NCBI GenBank assembly: GCA_012295275.1
Contig: CM022665.1
Coordinates: 14,014,976 to 14,078,975, forward strand
Length of the DNA: 64,000 nt
Direction: 5' to 3'
From: Chrysomallon squamiferum
Lineage: Eukaryota > Mollusca > Gastropoda > Neomphalida > Peltospiridae
The position numbers and the translations under genes were made by a program. Positions 26,201 to 38,444 of the stretch are shown one piece after another. How positions within the stretch are numbered: the stretch's first letter is position 1; each line of letters begins with the position of its first letter. A model generated the notes under the pieces. That model saw only the letters and a list, made by a program, of their open reading frames with translations. It was not told the DNA's origin and did no database searches.

Positions 26201-27492
26201 ATGTTTGTGTGTGGTTGTATGTCAAAAAGTACATAAAACATAAAACTATTAAGATAACTATTAATCTTGAGCATCTGGTGCATCACAAGAATATTTTAAA
26301 ACATTTAAAGGTTTTTTTATGTTAATAAGAATATCTTTATGACAACAGATTTGTGTTTGTTAATTTTACTTATGATCTAACTTAAGTATTGTTTTATTGT
26401 ATCTGTTTAATTTTTGATTTTGTAGATATTGGTGCACATCCAGTACCAGGGGGAGTTTTCCCACCTCCACCAGAAGCTGCCAGTTTAATTACAATTCTTC
26501 CACCACCTGACTGCTTTCACGTGAGTAATAACCCTATATTTAGATTGTGTTATTACCACCTCATCATCTTTTAAAAAAATATATATTTATACATTCAAAA
26601 TCTTTGAAGCAATCAAAATGGTTATTATTGGTGCATATTTTATGTGTTTTCATTCATAGTTTTATGACATGTATTTCTGGTAAAGTTAATTTGTATATTT
26701 AAAATTACACTTTTCTTACCTGTAGAAACAAACAGTTATTAAATAGACTATTAAATTAACAGTGAAAAAAATTCTTGACTTGGCTCCTTTCAAAAGTTGA
26801 ATATTTTCATTTGTTACATTATTTTCAAGATTCTTAAAAAGAAATATATTTCTTTTTTTCAGGGGCCATTTGTAATAATGGACAAATTTATAGAGCATAT
26901 GAAGAAATTAAAGATTCCAGAAGGTAATTTTGTAACTTATTACTGGTAATATTATCATTACTATTATTATTAGAAATTAAAATTATTAGTACTAAAAATA
27001 CATATTTCATTTGTGTGTACATGCATGAGATAGAGAATAAATTGATGGATAAACTGTATGATTTGTTGGTTTTTTTGTTTTGTTTTTTAAGTAAATAACC
27101 CTTTAAACTGGGATGTAGAATTACACCTCCATAATGTTTCTGTCTGGCTATTCCCCATTTCATCCAGTTACTAACAATAGACAATTTTCCAACTTTGACT
27201 TTAGAATAATTAATTTCATACTTTATAACTATTTATATTCAATTATTTTAAGGATTGTATTGTTAACCAAATATTGATTAATTCTTATTTCTTTTCAGCA
27301 CCCAGTAATGCTCAAAATGGTATGGATGGTGTCCTGAAAGTTGATCCAGGAACTCAGTACTCCATTGACATTCTAACTGGTGCTAAGAAACGAAAGCAAG
27401 CAGAAGAAGAGAGTGATGATGAAAACATGGAAACTCCAGCAGCACCAGTCAACGACATCTACCGAAGTCGACAACAGAAAAAAGTTAAATAG
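10486..27492 (+). CDS. CSTF3: Cleavage stimulation factor subunit 3 (CstF-77), 21 coding exons
   Basis: Scaffold of the CstF complex in mRNA 3'-end cleavage. It dimerises through HAT repeats and binds CstF-64 and CstF-50. Exons: 10486-10518, 11173-11274, 11763-11858, 19305-19337, 19717-19814, 20130-20231, 20551-20677, 20974-21132, 21407-21488, 21814-21923, 22346-22462, 22873-22947, 23247-23390, 24212-24314, 24669-24738, 25051-25147, 25477-25581, 25971-26127, 26426-26520, 26863-26923 and 27299-27492. All are GT-AG and in frame, giving 719 aa (human 717). HAT repeats fill about residues 20-550 (for example [61 protein letters not shown]). The C-terminal [14 protein letters not shown] segment and the final [13 protein letters not shown] are family hallmarks. 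The start ATG ([11 protein letters not shown]) is short and less conserved, but is the only one in frame at the first exon. Confidence 0.96.
11859..11867 (+). promoter_or_regulatory. Weak donor of CSTF3 intron 3 abutting an AATAAA hexamer
   Basis: Exon 3 ends with ...YIEQE at 11858. The donor is GTTAAT, poor at positions +3 to +6, and the hexamer AATAAA occupies 11862-11867, inside the donor region. Reading on into the intron adds 49 codons before a stop at 12006-12008. Vertebrate CSTF3 makes a short isoform by polyadenylation in the intron at this same point of the protein. A second AATAAA lies at 12155-12160. Confidence 0.5.
16121..16250 (-). other. Unidentified terminal-exon-like ORF, antisense within CSTF3 intron 3
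   Basis: On the minus strand a 42-codon frame ends in TAA and is preceded by a possible splice acceptor (GGTTAG just above 16250). It contains [18 protein letters not shown] and ends [16 protein letters not shown]. Codon use and composition look like real coding sequence, unlike the AT-rich noise around it. No ATG-started upstream exon could be found. I do not recognise the protein. It may be the last exon of a nested minus-strand gene or a retained fragment of a gene or retrocopy. Confidence 0.35.
18090..18245 (+). mobile_element. Diverged mollusc SINE-like repeat
   Basis: The string CCAGTGCCCCACAAATGGTA, followed by a GGCTGTGGTATGTACCTGAT-like block, a TGGGAAAGGGTATATTAAAA block and GGTTTTCTCTCTC, follows the order of a very common mollusc short interspersed repeat that I know (CCAGTGCCCCACGACTGGTA ... 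GGCCGTGGTATGTGCTATCC ... GTGCATATAAAAGAT ... GGGTTTCCTCTCT). Its ends are uncertain. Confidence 0.65.
23441..23750. mobile_element. Candidate 310-bp MITE with terminal inverted repeats in CSTF3 intron 13
   Basis: The left end ACCTGTGTATAATGGCCA and the right end, read as its reverse complement ACCTGTGCAGAATGGTCA, match at 15 of 18 positions, forming terminal inverted repeats around an AT-rich core with no ORF. Just inside the left end is a near-palindrome, ATAATGTGGCCATTAT. I could not find a clear target-site duplication in the flanks. It is best read as a non-autonomous DNA transposon; the superfamily is undetermined. Confidence 0.6.
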
Positions 27493-29858
27493 ACCATTGT
27501 TTATAAACCTGCTGTGATCAGTGGGACATTAGTGGGAGACAGTTTATAAGACTTTTTAACTTATCAGTCTTACTTTTGTTGATGTTATTATACAGAACAG
27601 AGAAAGACAAATTAACAGGGATAACTGTTCACATAGCACATTTCTTTTCCAAGTTTACCATAAAAACATTAACGATTTTTAATAATTTTAATTCATGATA
27701 AACTATTTATTAAAAACATGATACTTAGAAAAAAAACAGAAAAAGAAAGGAAAAAAACACAAACATTTATGATAAGAAATGTTTTGTATCAAGTATACTT
27801 TCTTGGAGAAACTAATGTTTTGGATGGGGTGGAAATATAAAAAGAAACCCGAACTTCTGATTTAAACACATTATTAAAAACTTACTAATGGGGTCTAAAG
27901 GTACATTAATTTTATTTTTTACCCTTTGTTAAAAATTTTGTGCCATACATGTCTGTTGAAATAAATGTGTTGTGATCAGTTTTCAGTAATTTTCATAATC
28001 ATCAATTCATTAAAACCTCTTTTTAACAGTGTAAGAGTGCAAATTTCACATAACCTTTATTAAAATCAGTGAAAAAAGAATATGTTGTGTGTGCTTGGTG
28101 AGAGATGAACCACATTAATGGGAGTTCTAATTATGATGGGATTCACATTTTTATTTTCTTATATTTCTGTACATTTTATTTTTGGGCCATTAAAGAAAAA
28201 AATTTAATATTTTATGTGGATTAAATTTTATTCTTGCTTCAAACCAGTTAGCTGTGTTTTGTTTTTTGTTGACATGGAATTCAAAATAAAAATACCCAAG
28301 ATCCCAGAATTGACCTTTCTGAATGCTTTGATTTCATAATATGCATTATTTGCACAGGATTTGTTGATTTTGCCACATTATTCTAGCAGCCAATATTATG
28401 TGACTAATTAATTATCTACTAAACATACAGATGTATGCACTATTTTGTTATTATTAAAAATTAATTTAAAAACAACTGAAGTTAAAAAAGGTAATCACTT
28501 TCGTTATTTTTTGTATTCATTATTCAAACCCATTTATTAATCATCCATCTACAAGCTTTGTACATATGAATATGGGTCTATACAAATAAAAAATAAACTC
28601 ACCGTAGTTTGTTTCTTCTTTCCTCTCTCCTTGTGTTTTGATATAAAAAGTTATTACTAAATAATACCTGAAATGTTTGTTTATTTTGCCAAATTACTTG
28701 AGTGGAGTTCACTGAACATTCTTTTCACTTTCATTTTTTTTTAGCATGTTAACCATGTGCAGATTTCTAATCTGTTTTTGTCATTTTGGGGTTTTTTGTG
28801 GAGTGTATCATTTCGACAATTTTTTAATAACTTACATTATTTTTATCCTCTTCCATTACATTCAGATTTTCTATCTTTTATTATTGTGTATTTATTTATT
28901 TTTAGTTCTTGCTATCCTAAATTAGAATAACACTTAAAAATCCATACAGAACATTTTATCAGTTTACTATTTTCAATCAAACCACAGACAAAAAAAAAAA
29001 CAATTTCTTTTTTATTTAATTTCAGATCCATAATAGTAGTGTCAAAAATTTATCATTAATAAATACACAATAAAAAGATTAAAAATATTAAATTTCATCA
29101 GTAATTTGTAAAGATATATTAGAAAACTTTTCTAACAAATGATTTTTAAAAAAATAATTACTTTTCCTTTTTCAGTTTTTATTTAAAACATTGTTTTATG
29201 TTTGTTTTGACTTTGTCCAAGCATACCAACTATAATGTGAGTAAATATTAAACACTGTCAATACACATGGCTAAAATTGGAGAAACCTCACCACTGACTT
29301 TTCACTGGATTCTATAAAATGCAGTAATACAAACAATTTTTATTTTTTATGTAACTTATCTCCCTTGAGACTAAAATCATGACAGTACTATTTCAAGTCA
29401 TCATTAGAAATTTTGCTTTTCTTCAGTTTTTATATTTTTGTGTAACAGTCAAATATTTGTTTCTCTCCTGACCATATTAAAACTAAGAAATCAAAATATC
29501 TGCAACACTATTTTGGTATTCAATCTGGCATATTCATTCATTTTATTTTATTTTACTGGTAACAATTTACACACATTTTATGATGGGACTGAATTTTCTG
29601 CAGGTTAGTGTCAAATTGACATTTGTAGTAGTGGTGATTACTGCTTCTGTCTTGCTCTATGTTGTTAAACAACATGGCCTTTGGGTAATTTGCACTATCA
29701 AAATTAACAGTGTTTCTCAACTTACATACCCAGTTCTGTCTAAGACATTCTTACAATCAATATAAAATCATACACTGACATCATTAAAATATTCGTACTG
29801 AACTTCCATTTTCTGCTGCATGAGATCGGTACAATTCGAACAGAAACAGATTCTGATG
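27493..29858. other. Convergent 3' regions of CSTF3 and TAF13
   Basis: No coding exon is visible. Plus-strand AATAAA hexamers at 27960-27965 and 28285-28290 are candidate ends for CSTF3. TTTATT at 29542-29547 (AATAAA on the minus strand), about 310 bases past the TAF13 stop, is a candidate end for TAF13. The remainder is AT-rich intergenic DNA. Confidence 0.55.
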
Positions 29859-32800
29859 CTATTTCGTTGTTGCATATTTAATTTCATCAAAGGCTTTTCT
29901 GGCTTTTCTGAGTTCCTCGTTCATGAGTAGAAGTTCTTTAACTCTGGAATATTTTTTAGGGTCTTTGCGAATTAGAAATATTATATCTTCAACTTGAATT
30001 CGCCCTGCTCTTCCTGTTTCCATAGCTTTTTTAGTCTGAATTGAAAAAAAAAGAAAGAAATAAATAAAGAAATTGAAACAATATATTAAAAATTATTTTA
30101 TTTGTTATGGGTAGAGCTACATGAAATGTAAATAACTGTATTTTATTTTCTTTCATTAATATGTATTTTTGAACTTGGAAATAAGAATAATTTATCCATT
30201 TTGAACTTAACACTCATGAAATCTTAAATTATATTTCATTGTACAAGTATCCCTTGCCTAATACTGTTTCACTTTGTTTGGAACTTGATTAACATGTTAA
30301 TATTAATTCCAACCATCACTTGATGCTCATGGCAAACATTTTGATTTTTTTTTTTTAGATATCAAACTTGATACAATTTAAATTTTTATAAAAAGCTTGA
30401 TATGTTTTGTAATTTTGGGTCACTTAAGCATTGAACAATGGACATGGATCCAGATCTGAATAGTAACAGTCTAGTTTGCCACAATTTAGAGAAACAGATT
30501 ACATGAAACAAAAGGTAAAACTGTTAAAAAAAACTAGATAATCTGAAGCTAAAAGTACATAAAGATTGTTGAAACTATTACTTATATATAATAAACCCTA
30601 AAGTGTTTTCCTTACAAGAATATATATATTTTAGATAGCTAAATATGTGGGGGGGGTTTGAAGTCAACATTTAATCAAGGATCAGTTATAACTTTTACCA
30701 ATAACTATATTTGATTCACAAAATTTCAATGTATGAGGTAACTCTGATGGATTAATTAACTGCATTAAGGATGGGATACCTATAACCATTTTTCAAAATT
30801 TATTAAAATTTATATTTAATATAAAATCATTATTAAATTAAATAAATATTATTTTCCAGACAAAATATAAAATGTTTATCGTTCTAAAAATACAGCATGA
30901 TATTTTCATTAAATCAGAATATTTTCACATTACATTTCACCAATGCTACAAAACCATAAGAAACATGCTGTTATAAAGACCTACCATTTCAGTTATATAC
31001 TCTATAACAAGATCTTCAAGTAGGTCCACAGATTCAGTATAGGGATTTTGGTCATCTCCAAAACCATACATCATACATCGCACTGGTATTTTGTTTTTAA
31101 AAAATAAAAATAAAAAATACATTAACATTTTTTAACAAATAAATTAACAACAATAATTACAGTCACAATTCAACAATTCTAACAAGAATGGTCCAGCAAA
31201 ATAGAATTTCTAGGAATCTGAGGTTCAAAATTCAAATGTTTACTGCAGTTCTGATGTAAGAAACACAACTCAAATGAATTTGATATAAATACATACACAC
31301 ACATGTATATGCAGATGTCTTTATTGATGTATTAAACATCAAAAACAGATGAACATAAATTACTAGCCTGAGTCCGGCAGATTGACATTTAGGAAGGATA
31401 ACATTGGTTCTCCTCCAATTACTGCAATGATTCTAGCTAGTATACTCATTTAACAATAACTTCTGGTTTACATTCCTTTAGATTGGTCATTTTCAAGTTT
31501 GCTGGTACCATAAAAAGTATCATTTATTCACACACACTACCAGAAGAAACAAAATCATAAAATCACTGACCTGGAAATATGCAGACATGTTTGATTCAAC
31601 CTAAATAATGACATAACTGTCAGCTGATTAAGATTCAGTACAATTCAGTTCAGGAAGTATTATCATCAAAATAAAGTTAGTGATGAAAGACTGTTTACCA
31701 AGTTTCTTAAATAAATATTTTTCATTATGGTGTCTGTAATTCAACACAAACTCATTAACATTTTTTGAAAATGTTCATGGTTCAACAGATACCACCTGAG
31801 GTTAGATACACTTCCAAAGTCTGTTCAGTGCTGCACTGAATCAGTTCTGTATTTTTGTCATAACTGTCATTCATTATCTTTACCATTATGTTTTATCATT
31901 GGGACTATTTTTATTTTATCTACAATATCATTGTCCATCATTTCTGATTAGACTATCATTGTCCAGACTGACATAATCATGCACATCATAATAAAGTAAT
32001 GTCAGCATCATCAGGGACATCAACATCATAGTGTTCTTTAAGCTTAACGTCAGAAGCATCAAACCTAGCATTGGCATTCACATTAGCCTAAGCCTTATGA
32101 ATTATATTTAATGTATCTAGAACATTTTACCTGCTTTCTGTAATAGACCTTTAAATTTTAAATGATTTCCTGATCTATTGGTTAGGTACAAAGACCATTT
32201 CAACTGCATTTGGACCTTTTATTTTGGTGTGGGCAGGCCAGTCATTAATTCCAAGGGCAATTTAACTTTTATGGCAAGACATTTGCTTGTCAATTTTTTT
32301 CACCTAATTTATGACATCATCAAGCATTTGTTTTTTGCTAGGTAAAGCGTGGGTAATGTGTTAAAGTTTTTAAAACTGTGGTTTTTCTGACTTCCCTATG
32401 GCCAGTAAAGGTGGTTCGTCATTGCCTAAGTGTTTGCCATCACAAGGCCAGTTAGGCCTTCTTTTTTTCCTTTCATGATGATCTACATCTTTAAATACAG
32501 GAAGAACTTAATAAAACATTCATGTTTCATCTGCATGATATTTACAAAGAATCGCCCATGCCATTTAAGTCTATTAGTGAAACATGTGTCACTGCAAACC
32601 TTTTTAAATGCTATTCCATTTCTTGTTTTCCTTAGCAATTCATTTTTTAATTCTTATACCTGTCTCCACTTCCATAAACACTTTATATTTTATCTCAATA
32701 TTGTTTACTGCCAACTTTCTTTTGACACCTCTTTAACCTGAATATAGGCTCTAACTCTAAAAACGAATTCCATTTATATTTCATTCAGAGCTTATACAAA

Positions 32801-34263
32801 TATTGTATAATTGATTCACAACCTATTGCATGTTTGACAGGATTTGCAAGCAAAACAAACATCAATCAATGAACTTTATCAGTTAACTACAAATCTTCTT
32901 TGAAGGCTGCCAGCAGTTATGCATTATGTAAAGAGGTCCTTTACACAAACAAGGCATGCATATTTGCAAGGAAAGAAATAGCTTGACCATTTCAAGACTA
33001 ACTTCTGTTAAACCAATAGTCTCAGACAGAAAAATGACAGAGAAAACATGTTTTTGATTTATCAGTATTTGAATGTTTGAAGGTCATTATTACTAACATA
33101 TAGGAGCTTGGCTGGGACCAGACCTTCAGTGTGATAGGTTTAGGTTATTGAGAAATCAAAGTTTAATTTTAAAAGTTCAACTGTACCTTAGCACAGAATA
33201 AAACAGTGAATATGATTTAGCAGCAGTTTGTTAAGATATTATCAAATATTGATGTTAGAAAATCATATTAATGAATGTAAAACAAAAAAAAAAACATGCC
33301 TTTAAGTAAATCCAAAACTAAGAAAATGTGAACAATGTCCCAGTAATGAAAGGGGAATACAGATAATGTCAATAACTTTTGTACTTACATTCTTTTGAAA
33401 ATATTTTCTTCCTTTTTTCCAATGGGGCATCTTCTTCTGTTTCATCTTCTTCGAACTATAAATCAAAAAATCATGTTACCATTTGTCATCATACTGAAAT
33501 GAACATTTAACATCTTACTGCACTCTTCTGTATTGTTTTAGAATAACTTTGAAATTAAACATTAAAATATAAAAGTTTTATCAAGCACAACTGTACCAGT
33601 TTCAATTTCACATTTCTCCTGATATAAATTAATAAAACATAATAATGAGATTGTTGTTAATGTAAGTATTTTATTTATTATTTATTGTAATTACTTGTAA
33701 CTCTAACAAGTCCAAAATATTTCTGATGAAAATTTTAAAGTCACTAAGATGAATTTTATAACATACATTTTACATGAAATGAAATAGGGTATTATAGGCA
33801 CAATTATTACTTACTGGCAACTTAATTACAATTATTGGGTTTAAATGGATTATAATACTAACTACAGATGTTCATTTGTTATTCTCAGGTTTTGCTGATG
33901 TCATTGTGATGGTCGTCAAAATATTACTGATTCAGCATTAGTGATCGTATTTTGTTCACCTTGTCCACCCATCTCAGTTTAAGACGACCTTTACCAACTG
34001 GCCTAGATCTATTTACTATTATTTGTGTGATGATGCCATCACTGAATGGATGATTATATCATGTAACATTCAAAATCTCTAGCTGTTCAGACTCGAGCTT
34101 CATTTTTGCTTTTGTCATTTTGAGACTTTCAAAATTATTTTCAAACATCTGAACTGCTGATGAAATTATAACAATTTTACAAAGCTAAAAAATAAAACGA
34201 CTTTCCAACATTTATTTGCAAATTTGTTACCTCCCCCTGCTGTTCTTTCTCACTTTCTGCCAT
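29859..34263 (-). CDS. TAF13: Transcription initiation factor TFIID subunit 13, 4 exons
   Basis: Histone-fold subunit of TFIID that pairs with TAF11 in RNA polymerase II preinitiation complexes. Exons on the minus strand in order: 34263-34231, 33455-33389, 31082-30985 and 30035-29859. The product is 124 aa, the same as human TAF13. It has an acidic N-terminal tail (MAESEKEQQGEFEEDETEED), a basic KRKKIFSKELR segment, then the histone fold beginning CMMYGFGDDQNPYTESVDLL. The rest of the fold (GRAGRIQVEDIIFLIRKDPK) and the C-terminal helix (LLLMNEELRKARKAFDEIKY) lie in the last exon. All junctions are GT-AG and phase-consistent. The start ATG is supported by the conserved short acidic first exon. 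Its 5' end faces COX17. Confidence 0.96.
33928..34006 (-). mobile_element. Possible retrotransposon ORF remnant in TAF13 intron 1
   Basis: The minus strand reads RPVGKGRLKLRWVDKVNKIR before a stop. It resembles the RPxGRPxLRW(I/V)DxV tail often seen at the C-terminus of non-LTR reverse-transcriptase ORFs in invertebrate genomes. No catalytic domain or repeat boundary remains nearby, so this is a small fossil at best. Confidence 0.35.
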
Positions 34264-34491
34264 AATTCTAAACTTTATTGCGTAAGAAAAATTGCGCTGA
34301 ATAAAATAAATCTGAAACTTGACCAATCGAACTACGCAAAAAGACGACGGAGGGGAAATAACTCTAAATTGTTTCATCATCTTTGCGTTATCTTTGTCAA
34401 AACGTGCCTTTCTAGAAGGTCGCAAGGACGTTGTTGAACTACTTTTAAGCAACAGCGCAGTTAACTGTGGTTATACGAAACAGAAGACACC
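34264..34491. promoter_or_regulatory. Divergent TAF13-COX17 promoter
   Basis: The start codons of TAF13 (minus) and COX17 (plus) are separated by 228 bases, so both 5' UTRs and the core promoters must lie here. The interval is richer in CpG than the flanking DNA. I see no convincing TATA box, as is usual for housekeeping bidirectional promoters. Confidence 0.75.
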
Positions 34492-35845
34492 ATGCCAGAA
34501 GTAACGAAAGATAATAAATCCCAGGAAGGAGAGGGAGAGAAAAAGTGTAAACCATGTTGTGCTTGTCCGGAAACGAAAAAGATCCGTGATGCATGGTTAG
34601 TTGATGGTCATGACTTTTCAATGTATTATAATAAGTAATTTTAAGATTTTTTTTTTTTGTTTTTTTGTTTGTTTGTTTGTTTGTTTGTTTGTTTTTGTTT
34701 TTGTTTTTGGGTTGTTTTTTTTGTAATTTGTTTTTGGATATAGCATTAATTATTTTATTCAGAGATCTTTAATAGTTTGATTCGTTAAATTATCTGATAT
34801 TATTACTGTACTAATCATGTATGGAATGTTTAACTATAAATTACTTAGTTAAATTTACTTACCAAAACGAGAATAACAAGATATATATACCTATATTACT
34901 GTTTATTACTGTTACCGAAACTTTACGGAAATAACAGTTCTAGAAATATTTTATAATAAAGACTGAAAATGTGTTAAAATCTTGTTTGCAAAGTTCCATT
35001 TTCTCATAATCCATATAGTTACGATTAATTGATTGTAACAATGTAAAATAAAATCAGGATCATAATTGTTGTTATAAAGTGTAAAAATAAGAAAGTACTG
35101 TCTGAAAAATTGATAAGACTTTTAAAAATATGTTAAAACATACAAAATATGGACTGCTGAATGTATAGTATAGTTTCATCATCACAGCTTTGTTTTGATT
35201 TTGTTATTTCATGCATCTAAAAGAAAAAAAGACAGACAAATCGCACCTTAAATGCAATTTTAGCATTCTGGTCAGCAATACATTCAATATAAATTATTTA
35301 TGGGTATATTCAATAAAAATTACACCTGCTTTATTAAATCATACATAAATACACTTATTACATCATACAAGGTAAATTTTATTGCATCACTATTTAATGA
35401 TGTCATTCTTACTGAGAATATTTATTTATTTTAGTTTTTTTTAATGCAAAATGTTTTCCAGTGATTTTGGGATATATAATATACAGATCTCCATTAATTT
35501 ATTACTTGGTGTTAAATCTTCAGTTTCTTATTTCATTTAATTTACTAATAATTTTGTTATCTTTTTGTTTTGCTTCCTTGATTAATTTCTGGTTTTTGTT
35601 GATAAGAATATTTTTATAATATTTAAATTTTGACTAAAAAATAAATGAATTGCAAATTACAGAAAGATATGTAACAAGATTTGATGAAACTGAAATCAAC
35701 ATGTATGTTTGCACATTCACAGTGGTTTTGTTTTAAACATTGGCTATTTAATATTTTCAGTATCTTGGATAAGGGAGAAGAAAATTGTGGTTCTGAAATT
35801 GAGCAGCATAAAGAGTGTATGAGGAAAATGGGTTTCAAGGTTTGA
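34492..35845 (+). CDS. COX17: Cytochrome c oxidase copper chaperone COX17, 2 coding exons
   Basis: Small intermembrane-space copper chaperone that hands Cu(I) to SCO1 and COX11 for cytochrome c oxidase assembly. Coding exons: 34492-34595 and 35761-35845; 62 aa (human 63). The copper-binding [16 protein letters not shown] motif is intact (residues about 20-35), with the Cys-Cys pair. Both CX9C twin motifs of the coiled-coil-helix-coiled-coil-helix fold are present: [11 protein letters not shown] and [11 protein letters not shown]. The N-terminal 18 residues are hydrophilic and variable, as in the family, and there is no cleavable presequence; import would use MIA40. The ATG is preceded by ACACC and its peptide ([10 protein letters not shown]) fits the family length. 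A donor (CAG/GTTAGT) follows the stop by three bases, suggesting a 3' UTR intron. Confidence 0.95.
34654..34715. repeat. (GTTT)n-rich low-complexity tract in COX17 intron 1
   Basis: Seven or more GTTT units flanked by poly-T, just inside the intron. Confidence 0.85.
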
Positions 35846-36306
35846 CAGGTTAGTTTACATTTTACATCTTTCACAAGCAAATGTTTAATTTTTTTATAAT
35901 TATTAATTATTAAGAGTCTTGAATAGAAAAATTAAGTGTATGATAACTTTAAACTTTTCAGTTTAAATAAAATAAAATAAAAACTGATTTTTTTTTGTTA
36001 AACTTTTTTTTTTCATGTTGGTAATAAAGATATTGCTTTCTTAATTTCAGTTTGCTTAATCATAGATTATTATAAGGAAGTGAAAAATGATCTGTCTTGC
36101 ATATGATGTTTTTAAAAATAGACCCTTTTTCATAGTTTAATTTTAGAAACCCTGTAATTAAAATAATTTTTCCCTTTTCCAGTATTGTTTCAGAAGGTTC
36201 ATATTTTTATTTACAGTTGATTTAATATTAGAATTTGTGATTAATGTGCAGATAAAAAGAAGAAAACTTTAAAGACATTACCATGTGGTCTTTATTTTAC
36301 TTTCAG

Positions 36307-36722
36307 ATGCAATCTTGCCCTGATACTTGGTGGAATTGCTGCGCAAGTGTGATATGACTAGCATGTTATTAACAAACATTACTCAATTAAGATTCATCTC
36401 ACATATGTATTCGTTCATAACCAAGTTTCTTGAGTTTCACTAAATCTATTGAAAAACCTTTTCACTTTTTTTTTTTTTTTTTTTAATTTTATTTATATAT
36501 ATTTTTATTTTTATTTTTTAAAAGGTAAAAAGGAATAAAAACAGCATAATGCTTGTATTACATGACAGTAATCTCAGTAATCTAGAATAGATATATCAGA
36601 ACAAAGATCATCTGCTTGTATGATGATGGTACTCGTTAGTAAAATATTTTAATTTGAAATAATAATTTCATGTTTTAGAAATTTGTTTTAAACTAAACCT
36701 TCACCCATTTATGGAAAATAAA
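36307..36722 (+). other. Probable COX17 3' UTR exon with polyadenylation signal
   Basis: A good acceptor (TTTACTTTCAG) precedes 36307 and pairs with the donor at 35849, three bases after the COX17 stop. AATAAA at 36717-36722 would end the transcript. No long open frame is present. The splice is inferred from sequence only. Confidence 0.45.
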
Positions 36723-37284
36723 TGTTTTCTTTTATTATCATATTTCTCATATTTATTTATAATTATCCATTATATGTGACAGAAAAAAAACCACACAGTA
36801 AAAAAAAGAGGATATTTTGAACTTACGAATGCAAACATGGCTTTCATACTATCACAAAAAAACCAAAAAACAACTGCTTCTAAGAAGTAGAATCTGAACA
36901 CTAAAGGTTAATAAAATGAAATTTTTAATGCATCTGGATTCTATTCAGATAAAGAAAACTTTTTTAATTTTTTTTTTTTTTTATAAAGTTACACTTTGGT
37001 TGTTGAATCAAAATATTTATTAACTAATCTTATTATGTAAACCAGTATGTTATGATTAGTTGAAAGATGTAAAATATTTATTGATTTTAAGCAGTTAATG
37101 TAGAGATTTTATTGGCTTCAGGTCTAATCAGTGGTATTTTTGTTAGATTTATTATTTAACTTTAGGTTCCAAACATTTATGCTTCCATTATCAGTTATTT
37201 TGTTTTATTTATTTGTGTATTTTTATTTTTTTTTTTTTTTTTTTTTATTTATTATTTTTTTAATATATTTTTTTTAAGATTGAT

Positions 37285-37347
<63 letters not shown>

Positions 37348-38444
37348 TTTTTTTTTTTTTTTGTTTGTTTGTTTCATATTGAAATCCTGTAATCTAGTGT
37401 TGGATTATGTACAATCCTGAATCTTTTCATAAAAAAATATATTTTGTACTTTATTGATTAAAAATTTGATCGTTTACTATTTCATAGTGTTGGATTTTGG
37501 ATATTTAAACTGAAATTTTATTTCATTTTAATAAATACTAATAAAATGTGCTTTTTTTTGTCTTTTGAATTCTGGTAATATGAAATATTTTGATATTGCT
37601 TATGTGATATATCCCAATTTTCATTATAAGCACTATTAGATAGGTACTGTGACAGTACTTACTTAATCACATAAATGGTAATTGAAACTTATTTTTTTTA
37701 CTTGTTTTTTTTTTTAATACAGATACCACTTATTGTCTTCAAATAATTATAATATCTTGACAAAGGATGTTTTATAGATCCTCAATATGCTGGTATGATT
37801 ATTTTTACTGTAGATCATTCAAATGACAATGCTTTAGAATATTGAATCCTTATTTAGTTTATAGGTAATGTTAAAGACCATATTTTGAGCGTTATGGTTT
37901 CTGAATTAGATATTGCTGCTTGATTGGAAAATACACAAAACATGTCTAAATGAATAAGTAAAAGTAAACTAGTACAAGTAGTAACATTCTTCATATTTTA
38001 TAAGTAAACATACTGGCACAAAGTAACCATTGATATGAAAATGAACTGAAATCTTTCTCAACAATCTTAATATCAAATTATTTTACAAAGAACAAAATGA
38101 AAAATGATTTAAAAACAATTTTATTGACATCCCATCTTTCACAAAATGTACTAATATATGATCCTAGAAAAAATAATCATTTACAAATAGTATCACAGTT
38201 TCAAAGATAAAAATCATAAATGGTAGAAAAATTGTTTCCTCAATCCAGTTTTTTGTTTTGTACTTTTATGCTCAGATTTAATTTAAAATAACAGAGCATA
38301 GCATATATAATTTTGTGTAAAAACTTATTAGTAACTGCATAATAAAATTCCTCTTCTCTATTCCAGTAAAATATTTTCAAAAACACCCAACTTCATTTTT
38401 AAAATATTTTTTATAGGTGTTATTAAAATGTGTAAACATTGTCA
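36723..38444. other. Convergent intergenic DNA between COX17 and DNAJB13
   Basis: No gene is seen. It holds poly-T tracts and the ATTT repeat. TTTATT at 38120-38125 (AATAAA on the minus strand) is a candidate DNAJB13 polyadenylation signal, about 320 bases past the stop. Confidence 0.55.
37283..37349. repeat. (ATTT)n microsatellite
   Basis: About sixteen consecutive ATTT units, followed by a poly-T run and TTTG units. Confidence 0.9.

Noticed and set aside
32430-32741. 103-codon plus-strand ORF in TAF13 intron 2
   Set aside because: Low-complexity hydrophobic residues typical of AT-rich intron DNA; no recognisable domain and no promoter or splice context.
34177-34452. 91-codon minus-strand ORF
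   Set aside because: It overlaps TAF13 exon 1 and reads through its donor. Only 34231-34263 is coding in the spliced gene.
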